Origin: Rhyacophila brunnea
Lineage: Eukaryota; Arthropoda; Insecta; Trichoptera; Rhyacophilidae
Length of the DNA stretch: 64,000 nt
NCBI GenBank assembly: GCA_022495005.1
Contig: JAGYXB010001603.1
Span: forward strand, 930,001 to 994,000
Direction: 5' to 3'
Below, in pieces: positions 48,635-59,785 of this stretch. Each line of letters opens with the position of its first letter. The first letter of the stretch is position 1. The notes beneath the pieces are model-generated. The model had not been told where the DNA came from. It ran no database searches and saw nothing but the letters and a program-made list of their open reading frames with translations. The translations under genes were made by a program, and so were the position numbers.

Positions 48635-50495
48635 TAAACAGGTTAAACAGGCAATCAATAATGTTGTAAGCCTGCACACCATAATATTAAAATATTTAAA
48701 AAATCTAAATGTCGTATTGATTTAAAATTGGGAGATTTATACTTAATCGCGCACTCTTCTTCCAAGCCTCGTCGTTTCAAGTGCACTCAACTTTAGCCAA
48801 TTTGATAGAATTTCTTACAAAAAACCGACACACGGGATAATACACTTTGCGTTTCGTATTATACGCTTGAAGCGTTCCATTTTATCAAGATTCCCTAAGG
48901 TAAATATTGTGATACCCACGCTATACCTACCTACCTACACATTTGTAAACCGTTGTTGCAACTAAATACACATGTAGATAAATATCTGTGCTGATAATAA
49001 TTTAATATGAAAATAAATAATATTGATGCAATATTTAAAAAAATAGCTAATGCGATTCTACAAATTTCATAAATTTAAAGTAATTTCAAAAGTGTATATT
49101 AAATGACATATTAGAGCATAAGTTTTAACTACGGGAAGGTACATTTTATTAGAAATATTAGCAAAATCACATTTTTTTATTGCGTTAACTGTCAATTCCT
49201 AGTGGAAATATGTACATTGTAATATTTAAATAAGCAGTACTTAGGTAAGTACCCCACTTAATTATTTATTAAAAATAATAAACACTGGATTTAAAAAAAA
49301 CGAGACTAAAATAATTCCACCACCTACCTATCTACGTATCTACCTACATAACTATTAATTATTTTTTTAAACAGAGTCATCAAACAAAAAATATATATCT
49401 GTTATGGAATCGTTTCATATTATTAATATTGAACACAATCAAACTCTATGAACTAATTTTTTTTGTGTATAAGTAACGTCAAATAAGATTATTATCATTA
49501 ATTGAATGCGATACATACTTTTTGCAGATTAAATTTAATTATTTTCAGTAGAATTGTGCATATAAAATAGTGTTAATTATAAAAACCGTAGGTACCTATG
49601 TTATTAACAATAAATAATATTTCATGTTATGAACGGCTTGAATTACTTATTTGTAGATTAAATAGACAAATAACCTACCCCAATTGCTGCTCAGGCGTCA
49701 AGTACGTCTTTAATAATGTACAATTTATAAAAAAAAATACTATTCTCTTTACGATCAATGGATAAATATTTTAGAAAGTAACATCAAACACGCATTGAAC
49801 GCAAGTAATCTGTCTCATAAAGATATTACGGATTCCCCATTATGAAGATGGAAGATGAAGCGGGCGAGGTAGTCAAAGCTCCACTCTCGTACCAGATCTG
49901 GGCCATGAGATGATGCAGGCGGGCAACCGACGTTGAAAACTTCTTATCGCCAAGATTACATCCAAATGCCACTACTAAAGGGGCGAGACTGGTGGGTTGT
50001 TGCCTGGGGGCTTTTACTCTATGTTGTGTATATTATTATGCCTACCGAGATAAGTCCTGGCTATACTTTAAATCGGAACAGATTAGGAAGTACCTACTTG
50101 TTTCTCGCATAATTCAAATCTTTAATAACCAAAATACTAATTCAATAATTTCAAGTAAATAACCATTTTCCCTACCGAGCGGGTCGTATGCACACCACGA
50201 ATTGGAGGTTATATTAGTTTATATGTTTACGCATAATGGTTGTTAAGCATTTGCCCAACCTAGTTTTAGTCATTGCTCTGGATGAAACACACATACGTGT
50301 AAAGACAAATCAATTTACATTTATTCTATACGTATTAAAAATATTACATTCCATAGGTCATCTCGTAATTACCCATTTATATAATTATTGTTTATATTCT
50401 GAGTTACCTATATTTCAAAATACAGACATAATATTTATTGTTCTTTTAGCGATTATAGACGATTTTTGTTAATATCGCATATTTTTTTTCAATTT
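48635..50495. other. AT-rich stretch with two complex patches
   Basis: 48,740-48,900 and 49,840-50,030 are GC-richer; the latter (GGGCGAGGTAGTCAAAGCTC, GGGGCGAGACTGGTGGG) could be a decayed transposon or pseudogene, but no protein could be read. A 78-codon frame at 50,236-50,472 has no family resemblance. Confidence 0.4.
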
Positions 50496-50566
50496 ATGAG
50501 TCGGAGTATGGACATAATAGGTTGAGCAAGTGGCTAACATCCATTTCTCGTAAAAACAAAAAAAAG
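50496..50566 (+). repeat. SINE tail fragment
   Basis: TAGGTTGAGCAAGTGGCTAA and CATCCATTTCTCGTAAAAAC match the tail of the SINE-like element at 37,473-37,690 with only a few differences. The tRNA-like head is missing. A weaker match lies at 39,943-39,985. Confidence 0.6.
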
Positions 50567-50589
50567 CTGTCAATGCAAACCTCTACTCT

Positions 50590-50632
50590 GTGGAGGCCCA
50601 TATGATCTTATTAGGATCGGACATGGTCGGAA
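50590..50632 (+). repeat. Short dispersed repeat, copy 2
   Basis: CTCTGTGGAGGCCCATATGA with ATCTTATTAGGATCGGACAT following matches 6,830-6,870. Because it follows a SINE tail closely here, it may be part of a longer composite repeat. Confidence 0.45.
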
Positions 50633-50717
50633 GAAGTTATCGCGCGTCGCTACCACACCGGGGTTGATAAGAAGTGTTCACTCTTCTCTGTCGATCTCGG
50701 CTGGATGGAGGAGGCTC

Positions 50718-50735
50718 GTGTGTGTGTGTGTGTGT
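50718..50735 (+). repeat. (GT)9 microsatellite
   Basis: Nine uninterrupted GT dinucleotides within a GC-richer patch of about 120 bp (50,635-50,765) that has no recognisable coding content. Confidence 0.85.
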
Positions 50736-51818
50736 CCGATTGTCATGGGTCCGTCAGTTGCCCTTGTGATACTTTAGACTAATTTGTTATTCCACGTACA
50801 TATTCACAAAATGGATTGTACATCGAATATCGAATACGAATCCGAACAATAATAATATTTTTTGTCATTTACGATGTCGCATTAAGAATGAATTAAGAGC
50901 CCAGTTTCGCCAATAAGAAAACAGCCAATACTAAACTCAATATAATAATATTTATTAAAGTTTATGAAAGAAAGTTTCAGTTTGCATCTTCACTACTTGT
51001 GGTGGTTATTGTGTCGACAAGATATCCGCTCTATATATTGATACTAAATCGACATATTATATTACTTTCTTCAGCTACCATACACCACTGTAAAGAGTAA
51101 AGACTAAACATTACACATAGGTACCTACTTAGTACATAATATACATATATTTAGATTGTGAAAAATAAACCAGATGTAAAAATTTTAAAAAAAATATTTG
51201 CATGTTTGCCTCATTGTGTTGTTAAAAACAAAAAACAAAAACAAAAAATATTTTTATTTCCAAAGCACTATCGCCAACAGAATAGTAGGTAGGTACTAAA
51301 AGGATATAATAATTTAGAGGGGACTAATAACAAATTTTGCTTACATGCCTACGCATAATTTTCAATAATATTCTATCTCTTATAATCTAAAAAATATTTA
51401 GCTTGCCATATTATTTATTTCAGTCTCTCTAATACGTATACCAACTCTATTTGTAAGAAGATCGAATTTTCTAAGAGGTATGTACAATTGCCATGTGATT
51501 ATTGTTTCTATTAAACAATTGCTCTGGAAAATCTCATATCCATTACTATATCACTAACGGAACGATTGCTTTCATCCACATGAAATATTAATCAATCGAT
51601 TAAATGGTCATAAAAATATCGTAAAATTAATCTAACACATAACGTCATTCGAAAAGAGACCAGTCGACGTATATAAGTAAAAATGTCACCACTATTGAAC
51701 GATATGTAATAAAATAACTTCCACGCGGTGGATGTTGAAAAATAATAAAAATTGTAATTGACTTGATTATAACCATATGCGAGTTTTTAATTTTCAAAGC
51801 GTGAATTAATCAATAACC
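50736..51818. other. AT-rich non-coding stretch
   Basis: Nothing recognisable. Confidence 0.5.
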
Positions 51819-51910
51819 CAGTAGTTTTCAAACTATTGCGTCACAGGACGCCCTTCGTGCATAAAGATTCTTTTACGGCGCTTTCGCTAAAAGTGTATGT
51901 TCACCCAATA
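51819..51910 (+). mobile_element. hAT-like terminus (relic)
   Basis: CAGTAGTTTTCAAACTATTG and the following CGTCACAGGACGCCCTTCGT follow the usual hAT layout of CAGTGGTTCTCAAAC plus a GC-richer subterminal block. The distal end could not be located. Confidence 0.4.
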
Positions 51911-52955
51911 AAATGTTTGGTTTCAGAATCAAACTCGAGGCCTTTTTAGCTTTTCTGGACTGCCGCAGACCATTCGCAGTATGTTTATGAATTACATGTC
52001 CGATTGAATATTAGGTACTACTACTGAATTGACCTACGGAAAATTAAGAAAATCAAAATCGTAGGACGATTGGAATATTGGCTTAACAGTACAAAGGTAT
52101 AACTATTATAGGTTTTATATACCTAGTATAAATCATATATCTTTGGTGAAGTGGGTGCATGATATGTCATCTACTATTTTCCGCGTGGTGTCATCTCACC
52201 GATAATAGCCACGCTACCTATGGCATTATAAAGCTCGGCAAGATGCACCCATAAGTCAATATAATAATGATGACAATCGCTGCTGCTTCGACCTACCGCC
52301 TTATCCAGACCATAAATAATATCGACGGAACACAAGATAGTATACGTAAACCTAAGGAAAAGCGGATATTACAAAGGGGATTTCAAGATAAAAGTGTAAA
52401 TTCTACACCTACATCCTGTCCTACTAATAATTAACGTCTGTCCTCGACTAGGTATATGACCAAATTATGATGATATTCGCAAACTAATAATTTATTTATT
52501 AACCCCTTCAATTGCCCCATTCTTAAACTACGTTGACATTACAAAAAAATACAAATTGATTAATAAATAATTCACTTTTTGCAATCCGAACAAGTGTTCA
52601 ACTTGATATGCGGCAGCTTGGTGTACTAAAATCCTTTCTCGCGCTTCCCTATTCATTCGCTAACGGAAGTATTTTACGCTTTTTATTTGTATGTGCTATA
52701 AGTAATTTAGCTGTGTTAATAATGTAAAAAGTTTTGAAAAGTGATAGTAAGATTATAAGTCTCACTGCGAAGAATAAAAACGACAAAAAAAACTTTTTGG
52801 GCGCAAAAACAATATTAAAAGAATCACAGTGAAAATCATTTGACATTTCAATGTCGCCATGTAACTAAAATATCCCACCCACATCAATGGGTAAAAATTT
52901 CCGTAGGTCATTATATTTTATATTTCAGTTTTTATCACGGATGTGTGGAATAAAA
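51911..52955. other. Non-coding stretch
   Basis: Slightly complex at 52,150-52,260 (TTTTCCGCGTGGTGTCATC). No gene or transposon identified. Confidence 0.45.
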
Positions 52956-53100
52956 TCTTCCAATGCTGGCAATACTCTCACAATACTTCGAACACGAGCG
53001 CCGACGCCAACCCTCAATTTAAACTTGTCTCATTCTAGTTTATCTTTCGACGCCCTTGACGCCTAATTAAATTAATCAAGATTGAAATGTTTCATTTTTA
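52956..53100. promoter_or_regulatory. Small GC-richer island with homeodomain-type sites
   Basis: CGAACACGAGCGCCGACGCC and CGACGCCCTTGACGCC are followed by TAATTAAATTAATC, two overlapping homeodomain core words. Possible enhancer; weak evidence. Confidence 0.25.
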
Positions 53101-53397
53101 CCTGTTGTAGACCGTGTGTCGTATGAAGCTCTAATCAACCAAGACCCATTTTTTTCTGAAAATGAGTTACGGCTGTATCCAACTAAAATCTAAACTAAAT
53201 CTCTACTAAAATCCACATAATTTTTATATAAAATCGCATTAAAAATTGACATTATAAAAAGAAACCAACGATTTTGAAGACGGTAAAAATCTATTTCAAT
53301 GTAGGTACCTATATAATGTGGGATAGCATGTGGGTACTTTTTAACTGGCTTTTTTAGTGTTTTAATGTCAAAATTTTTTAATGTCAAAATTATTTTA

Positions 53398-53645
53398 TTA
53401 AGGGGGAAGGTGTTCCATGTCAGCTATTTTCTGGTATTTTCAGAGGTTAAGCCTGAATAGTACGTAAGATTTGTAGAAAAACTATTTATATCATTATGAA
53501 GCTTATTCATCGTCAAATATTTATGTAAAACATTTGATAACTACATAAAGTATTTTTATGAAGTAAAATAATATTCTTTGAAACCGTGAAACGTGATAAT
53601 TGAGAACGAAGCCATATTTTTGTGACATTAATAGGCTGTGATGAT
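53398..53645 (+). repeat. Repeat family A, copy A5 (diverged)
   Basis: It begins TTAAGGGGGAAGG. Later ACATTTGATAACTACATAAA and GTATTTTTATGAAGTAAAAT align with A3 (ACATTTGATGACTGCATAAA). The distal half is missing or unrecognisable. An old, truncated copy in the same orientation as A3. Confidence 0.55.
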
Positions 53646-54992
53646 GACAAATTTTTCCCTTAATTATTATCTCAAACGATTTATTATAGATAGTTGTAAT
53701 GTTATAAAACATAATGTAGTAAAATATATTCAGTATAATTATAATATTTGCAGTTTCTATTGGTTCTAAATCTAATGGAAGCGAGTGGACATTTTGTTAT
53801 TTAAATATGCTACAATTATAGACATACGAAATAATATAAAGCTACGTATCAGAAGGTTTATCATTAATCATTGAATAAATGATGAAATATCTTGTTAGTT
53901 ATAAATTTGTAATACTAAATAGAGACCTTTTTAAAACAACTGTTTCAACGAAATATTCGACCATCTTGATATCCGCCAGACCCACCTGCGAATTGGTGTA
54001 TGATGTATGGAATCTTTAGCTGGTATTATTTTAACTTTATATGACCAAATAAATACGCCAACACACAAGTATTGTACAAAAATATGTTTATAAAAGTGAA
54101 TGCTACAAATTGAACACAAAAATAGGCGAAACAAACACAAATTCGAACATATTATTCAAAAGGAAAACATATTTTGACATTTGAGGACAAAACAAAAAAA
54201 AATCTGAAGAAATTTGTATTTGCGTCAATTCTACGTTATGTCATACTAAATCATACATTATAATTTTTAACACTGTTGCAATCTATTTTGCCTAATATTG
54301 CAACATAGCAATCAGTTTTCTGTCCCTTTCTATAACTATCTCCCTCTACATTCAAAATAATTATGATTGTAGTAGGTATGTATTTTATAAATTGTGATAG
54401 ATTTTATTTTATTTCAGTGACATATATCGGGTCGTCCAGTATTGCCATATCTACTAAAATATTATTGAATTGATATTTTAGTAAATAAGAGAATGAAGTT
54501 TTTCACCATTTGTATCTACTATTAGTTTTACTATTTTTATTTAATAAATAATACACATGAGGTTTTACGAATTTCACATTTGTTATTAAACATACTTACA
54601 TAATTTAGAACACCCCAAACACATCGCGAAGTAAAAATATCTATATTTTTTACTTAGCCAAAATTATGAATCAACATAGGTTAGGTACCTACTGATGTTT
54701 ATATTACAGAAAATTTAACTTTTACTAAATTATGAATTTGCGAGATTATAATAATACAGATGATTTTAAAGAATACTTTCATCAAATAACATAATAATGG
54801 ATGCCTGTACTTACATAATATTTTCCAATGTAATTTTTTTTTAAAAAACTAACTTTAATTTCGAAAGTTTAGCCTGGCAATACTATGAACGTCATTTATT
54901 TCAGCGGGAATGCGAAATTTTCATCCTCAGTTTTTGACATAGGTACCTAACAATATTATCACAATTATTTATATCGATTGTACTTACAAAAA
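53646..54992. other. AT-rich stretch upstream of the transposase
   Basis: This should contain the left end of the Mutator-like element. By eye I find no terminal inverted repeat matching the region beyond 57,814; CCAGTATTGCC at 54,437 and GGCAATACT at 54,876 are a short inverted pair of uncertain meaning. Confidence 0.4.
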
Positions 54993-56929
54993 ATGCCACG
55001 AACTCACTATCCGATGGCTGGAAGTTCCAAAAAAAGACGTAGGAGAAAAGATGGAAATATTAATACATTAAAAACACAAAGGTTTGAAATTATTATTTTA
55101 TAATTTGACATAATTATACATAGTTGAAAAAACCACATTTCACAGAAAATTTTGGTTCACAATATTTATTTATCTTGCAAAAGGAAGTTTTGCGTATTAC
55201 TTATTAATACACACAATTAAGTATAATGATCATTTGTACTTATATTATTTTTATATTATGTTTGTGCCATGTCTTATTCGAAATTAGTGTGTCTGTGACA
55301 AAAATTATAATCTGGTACAATAATTAATAGCAGCTATACATTTTGTTTTCTGTTAACTATCTACTAAACTAATATTTTTGAATGTATTATAGTATTGATA
55401 TATTGCCGAAGACTATGCCTGAGCATGGAAATCCTCAAAGCATACTACCTGAACCAGAATTTCATCCCACATTTGAACACGAAGAATTTATTATAGAAAA
55501 TGAAATTGAAGATTCAAGCCCTAAATTCCGTGTAGAAGGCCGTAGAATTATAGACTTTTCATATTTTTTCCAACAACTTCAATTAATTAGCCACCATGAT
55601 TCTCCATTTAATTGTAATTTATCACATTTAGAAATTTTTGGGGAAAATCGGGATAACTTTAGTAGTACATTTTTTATTCAATGTAAACTTTGTGGTAAAA
55701 AATTAAAATTATATACCACTGAAATGAACAAAAACAAAATGAATCTGTGTGACGCATTTGTATCCAGTATAATCAGTATCGGCAGTGGATTTTCAAATCT
55801 GGAAGAAATGTGTTCAGCAATTGACGTACCATCGATTACAGCAAGAACATACAGAAAGAGTCAACAGAAGGTGTACGAGTGGTTTGAAGAAACCAAAAAT
55901 AAGAGTATGGAAAACGCTGCGAAAGAAGAGCGACAACTTGCAATCGAAAATGGTGACGTCGATTCTTCTGGTATTCCCATGATATCAGTTGTTGCAGACG
56001 GCTGTTGGTCGAAACGTTCATACAGATGCAATTATTCCGCAGCATCTGGCGCTGCCACGATCATTGGTCAAAGAACCGGAAAGATTTTGTACATGTCAGT
56101 GAAAAATAAATATTGCGATTTGTGCGCCAAAGCTAAAAATAAAAATATCCCTGCTCAACAACATAAATGCTTTTTAAATTACACCGGTCCGTCAGGTGGA
56201 ATGGAATCTACAGCAATATTAGAAGGCTTTAAAGAATCTATTAATACACATGGATTGATTTATTCAAAATTGATTGCTGATGGAGATTCCAGCACATACA
56301 AAAAAATTCTTGATTGTCACCCTTATCCGAATGTAACTGTCGAGAAAGTTGAATGTAAAAACCATTTAATTAGAAATTATTGTGGCAAAATAGAGGCATT
56401 AACCAAAGACACAAGATATCCCTTGAATGTAAGAAAAATCATTGCGTCAAGAAAAAGACGTCTGCGGAAAGCCGTCATAGGTGCAATCAAGTATAGAAAA
56501 CTACAAGATAGTACTTTCGAAGAAAAGGTTATCGCTCTGAAAAAAGATTTATTTAATGGACCGCACCATGTTTTTGGAGACCATACTTCTTGTCTACCAT
56601 ATTTTTGTACAAATGAACCAAATACAGAGGACATGCTTGATGTAAATTATGTACCAGCATTAAAAGAATGCAGTCTATTTTCTCAATTAATGATATATAA
56701 TTCTCGTTTGGTGCTAAATTCAAAAAGTTTAATTTATAATTTTTCTACTAATATTTCAGAATCTTTTAATAACATGATTGCAAAATTTGTAGGCGGCAAG
56801 AGAATTAACTACTCTCAAAGACAATCGTACATGGGACGATGTGCAGCGGCGGTAATCGCATTTAATACAAATAAGTTACATTGCACAATTCAAAAACAAG
56901 TTTATAAAATAGCCCAAAAGCCTTCATAA
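54993..56929 (+). CDS. Mutator-like transposase (two predicted exons)
   Basis: Predicted as join(54,993-55,081; 55,393-56,929), 541 residues. The main open frame of exon 2 matches the PF20700 Mutator-like transposase family. Numbering within the 515-residue frame that starts at 55,382: a CKLC finger at 101-104; VVADGCW with probable catalytic D206; CDLC at 245-248 with HKC at 261-263; NYTGPSGGMES at 266-276; IADGDSS with D300/D302; VECKNH at 323-328; and NISESFNN with probable catalytic E460. These are the characteristic landmarks of the family, and the core is uninterrupted. Exon 1 adds a lysine/arginine-rich KKRRRRK stretch, a likely nuclear-localisation signal. The splice junction (AAAG|GTTTGA ... 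TATTATAG|T) keeps frame. The product would bind element ends and cut and paste the transposon in the nucleus. The stop at 56,929 is probably a frameshift product, since the same protein family often continues into a YqaJ domain. Active or not is unknown; the downstream module is broken. Confidence 0.85.
55082..55392 (+). other. Predicted intron of the Mutator-like transposase
   Basis: 311 bp, AT-rich, GT at 55,082-55,083 and AG at 55,391-55,392. Exon 1 ends after two codon bases and exon 2 supplies the third, so the join is phase-compatible. Inferred from sequence only; without splicing, translation would have to start at an ATG at 55,382 or 55,415. Confidence 0.55.
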
Positions 56930-57814
56930 ATCGCTTAGAATCAAGAAGGTTGAAAATAAATAAAAAAAAAATAGGAAAATCTTGGCGAAAACCAATACAT
57001 ACTGTTCCTTTATCTAATCCAGATTATGGAGAGAGTTGCCAAAAACCTGATATGGACAAAAATCAATATCAATTGTTAAAAGAAACTTTTTTGAAAAAAC
57101 TCAAACTGACAAACTATGAGAGGAGGGATATAGAAAGACGCACCGTATTACAATCTGAATGTGCAGAATGGCTAGAAAGGCGACGAAACCTTCTTACTGC
57201 CTCTGTTTTTGGTAAGGTGTGTAAGCGGCGGGAAAATACAAAATTTGGGCCTTTGGTAAAACGTTTATTATATAGCCAATCATTAGCCAACGTGAAAGCG
57301 GTAAAATATGGTAAAGAAAATGAATCAATAGCTTTACAACAGCTTAGTGTACAAGAACGGATTAAGATTGAGAGATGTGGATTGTTTATCGATGATGTGT
57401 ATGATTTTATCGGTGCAACGCCAGATGGCATCAGCGATGATGATACAATTATTGAAATAAAATGTCCTTTCTCAGCTGCTGGAATAAGTGCAGATGAAGC
57501 TATTGTACAGAAAAAAATAAATTTTGGAAAGTAGATAAAGACAGGAATATGGTAATAGATAAAATCACGATTGGTACTTCCAGATTCAGGGGCAGCTTCA
57601 TATTACTAAGAAAGATGTCTGTTTATTTGGAGTTTGGACGGGACATAATTTTCCTGTTAAAATAGAATTAATCAAAAAAGACGAGACATTTTGGATTGAA
57701 AAGATTGAAAAAAAGATATATCACTTTTATATGAATTGTCTACTGCCAGAAATAGTAGATCCCAGAACCAGTAGATCTATGAATATTAGAGAACCAGAAA
57801 GGCTGAATTTCTAA
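56914..57814 (+). pseudogene. YqaJ-type PD-(D/E)xK exonuclease module, frameshifted
   Basis: The module follows the transposase directly and probably formed its C-terminal half. The first part (56,914-57,534) contains WLERRRNLLTASVFGKV (the W-x4-R-x3-LTAS entry motif), KYGKENESIALQQL with the early acidic residues, and ATPDGI...IIEIKCP, the D and E-x-K of the nuclease active site. After a stop at 57,532 the sequence goes on in other frames. HDWYFQIQGQLHITKKD, the Q-rich motif, and the C-terminus ending EPERLNF-stop lie at 57,563-57,814. Three frame changes separate it from the transposase: about 56,915, 57,530 and 57,562. YqaJ enzymes are lambda-exonuclease-like 5'-3' nucleases that prepare DNA ends for annealing-type recombination. 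In a transposon it might process excision or integration ends; that role is inference. All catalytic residues visible are retained, but the reading frame is not. Confidence 0.85.
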
Positions 57815-57981
57815 ATTTTTATTTTAAATTTTATTATGCTTAATATATTTTCAACAAGTCTATATTACATCACTATTTTATAGTTCATCAAGATATATCT
57901 AATTTACTAATATAGTTTACTGTTACGAGACACCCAGAACGCGTGTAATTTTATGAAATTCAAAATAATATGTATACTTAC

Positions 57982-58127
57982 ATCTAAATAATGATACCTG
58001 ATCTTGCTGGCGATTCCACTGCGCCATATTTTGTATAAGCATTCGTCTCTGCAGCCGTGAGTTTTGGTTCCGTGTAAAAAGTACATTTTGTTCTCAAGGT
58101 CAAAAACCAAATTGGTTGTGCCAATGG
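57982..58127 (-). CDS. Possible internal exon of an unidentified host gene
   Basis: On the - strand a 146-bp segment is open (IGTTNLVFDLENKMYFLHGT, THGCRDECLYKIWRSGI, ASKIRYHYLD). It ends at a strong donor, GAT|GTAAGTATAC, and begins after ATAAG, the only usable acceptor before an in-frame stop. The protein has a natural-looking composition with two cysteines, and the DNA is less AT-rich than its flanks. The acceptor lacks a good pyrimidine tract. I do not recognise the family. If real, the Mutator-like element sits in the next intron or flank of this gene. Chance or transposon origin remains possible. Confidence 0.3.
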
Positions 58128-58173
58128 CTTATAACCATTCCTCATAAATGATTATAACTGATATCACCTCATG

Positions 58174-58412
58174 ATCAGTGCCACGCACGAGTTAACTCGC
58201 GGGATCTTTTAAACGTCATAACTTCTGAATGAACTGTTTGTGTATATTTTCTTAACAATATTTATTATTTTAGTGTGAAAATATTCACGTTAAACATGTT
58301 GATTTGGTAAATTTTCACAAATATTTATCATTTTATTCTTATTTCATATTTTTTAAGGGATTCATTTTATTCCAAAAATAACTGACCTACAAGTACCCAC
58401 CTGGTAAAAATT
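58174..58412 (-). mobile_element. Repeat family B, copy 2
   Basis: The reverse complement of copy 48,334-48,634 over about 235 bp: GAGTTAACTC, GAACTGTTTGTGTATATTTT, AACATGTTGATTTGGTAAAT and ACCTACAAGTACCC are all shared. The left border CAGTGCCAC is a degenerate form of the CACTGCCAG terminus; the right terminus is missing. Several small deletions relative to copy 1. Confidence 0.7.
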
Positions 58413-59367
58413 GAATTTGGATTGGATGGAATTTCCTAGTAGATGTTCCAACTAAACAACATGACGCTTTCTATATATTATTTACTGTTAGTTTTGAAAT
58501 TATTGTATTTGAAATAAATAATGTATCAATAATACACATAGAAATCAATAGATATATAAAATAGATATCACAGTTTAAAAATCAGAAAGATCAATGCATA
58601 TTACCATTGTTTATGTTACAATATAAAACAACATTTATCATTGAACGTAGGTACCAAGAAAAATAGACTTCATTAAAATGTGTCAATATAGTATATACCC
58701 GATATGATTATATAAATTATTATATTGTTAATTACTCTGTGGGGTCCATATATACTGCTTTAATTGTAATTTAATTTTACAGTATAATTATTTATGTTAA
58801 GTACTTGATTTACTTATTATATGTACAAATGTAATATACTTACCTACTTATTAGGATATATCTTGGTGAATTTTAAAATAAGAGGAAATTAAATGGAGGT
58901 CATCGTGTCTAACTAGATGTCTAACTAGACGTTGTTAAGTCTTATATAAATATTTATACATTATTAAATTGTTTTTCTGTTTTTTATTGATGTAAAGACA
59001 TGGCATGTATTCAAAGTAATAACAAATTAGCTGTGTACTATTTATTTAACTTATATTAAAACCCCAAGATTGATTTCGTCTTACGACATATTTTATTCTT
59101 CTAAGTTTTACTATGACATTTTAATATGAACCATGGATATAGTATAGTACTTAAAAAAATCAAAACTGGTAATATATTATTTCAATATTTAATAGTCAAT
59201 TTTCATTTGAAGTCAGCATTTAATTACTGGTATAACACATAATTATTAACTGATATCTACAACTTCAGATGGACAAATTAATTGATATATCATATTATCA
59301 GTTTTCATTTCCTTTCAACAATGTATTCATTCTAGCAGCTATTTTAAATATCTTACTAGTTTTTATG
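58413..59367. other. AT-rich non-coding stretch
   Basis: Nothing recognisable; the right terminus of the Mutator-like element could lie here or nearer to 57,814 but was not found. Confidence 0.45.
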
Positions 59368-59785
59368 TCATGGCACCTTACAAAGGCTCCGAGCAACCGT
59401 ATACTGAGCTTCGAGAACAGATGTTTACGACGGATACTGGGTGTGTGGTAATTTTAGAAGTAACGGGAGATAAAAGAACGCACCAAATAGCCTCGCATCA
59501 CGTTGAGAGTGAATACGCAACTTTGTACCTGGCCCGGCCACGTGCTGCGAGTGCCTGAAGAGAATCCCAATCTAGTTTGCCTGTTCTTCAAGCCAACCGG
59601 ATTCCGGCGTCCTGGATGGCCGCTAAATACTATCTATATAGCATATCTGGCGGAGTTACGGGCTGCTAGTATGACCTGGAACGATGCAAAAAAACTAGAG
59701 TGACAGAGATTCTTGGAGGCGCCGCATTGTATCCATATGCTGCAACTAAGATGCAGATATAGCCGAAGAGAAGAATTAATATACA
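59368..59785 (+). pseudogene. Non-LTR retrotransposon reverse-transcriptase C-terminal relic
   Basis: The best preserved LINE fragment here. SWHLTKAPSNRILSFENR and CLRRILGVW-stop match the SWxLTKAxxxRIxxFExxCLRRILG block after the polymerase thumb. In another frame TQLCTWPGHVLRVPEENP, RRPGWPLNTIY and LTW-like MTWNDAKKLE follow, and in a third RDSWRRR-like residues reach VSICCN-stop. Stops and at least three frame changes show decay. The same family as 32,540-32,790. The endonuclease and polymerase core are missing. Confidence 0.85.

Noticed and set aside
49840..50030. Pseudogene or RT fragment in a GC-richer patch
   Set aside because: All six frames were uninformative by eye.
54430..54885. 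CCAGTATTGCC / GGCAATACT as terminal repeats of the Mutator-like element
   Set aside because: Only about 9 bp, both lie on the same side of the coding region, and there is no match beyond the 3' end.
56914..57814. Integrated virus, because the nuclease family is often named viral recombinase
   Set aside because: No capsid, polymerase or other viral gene is nearby, and the module directly follows a transposase in the same orientation.
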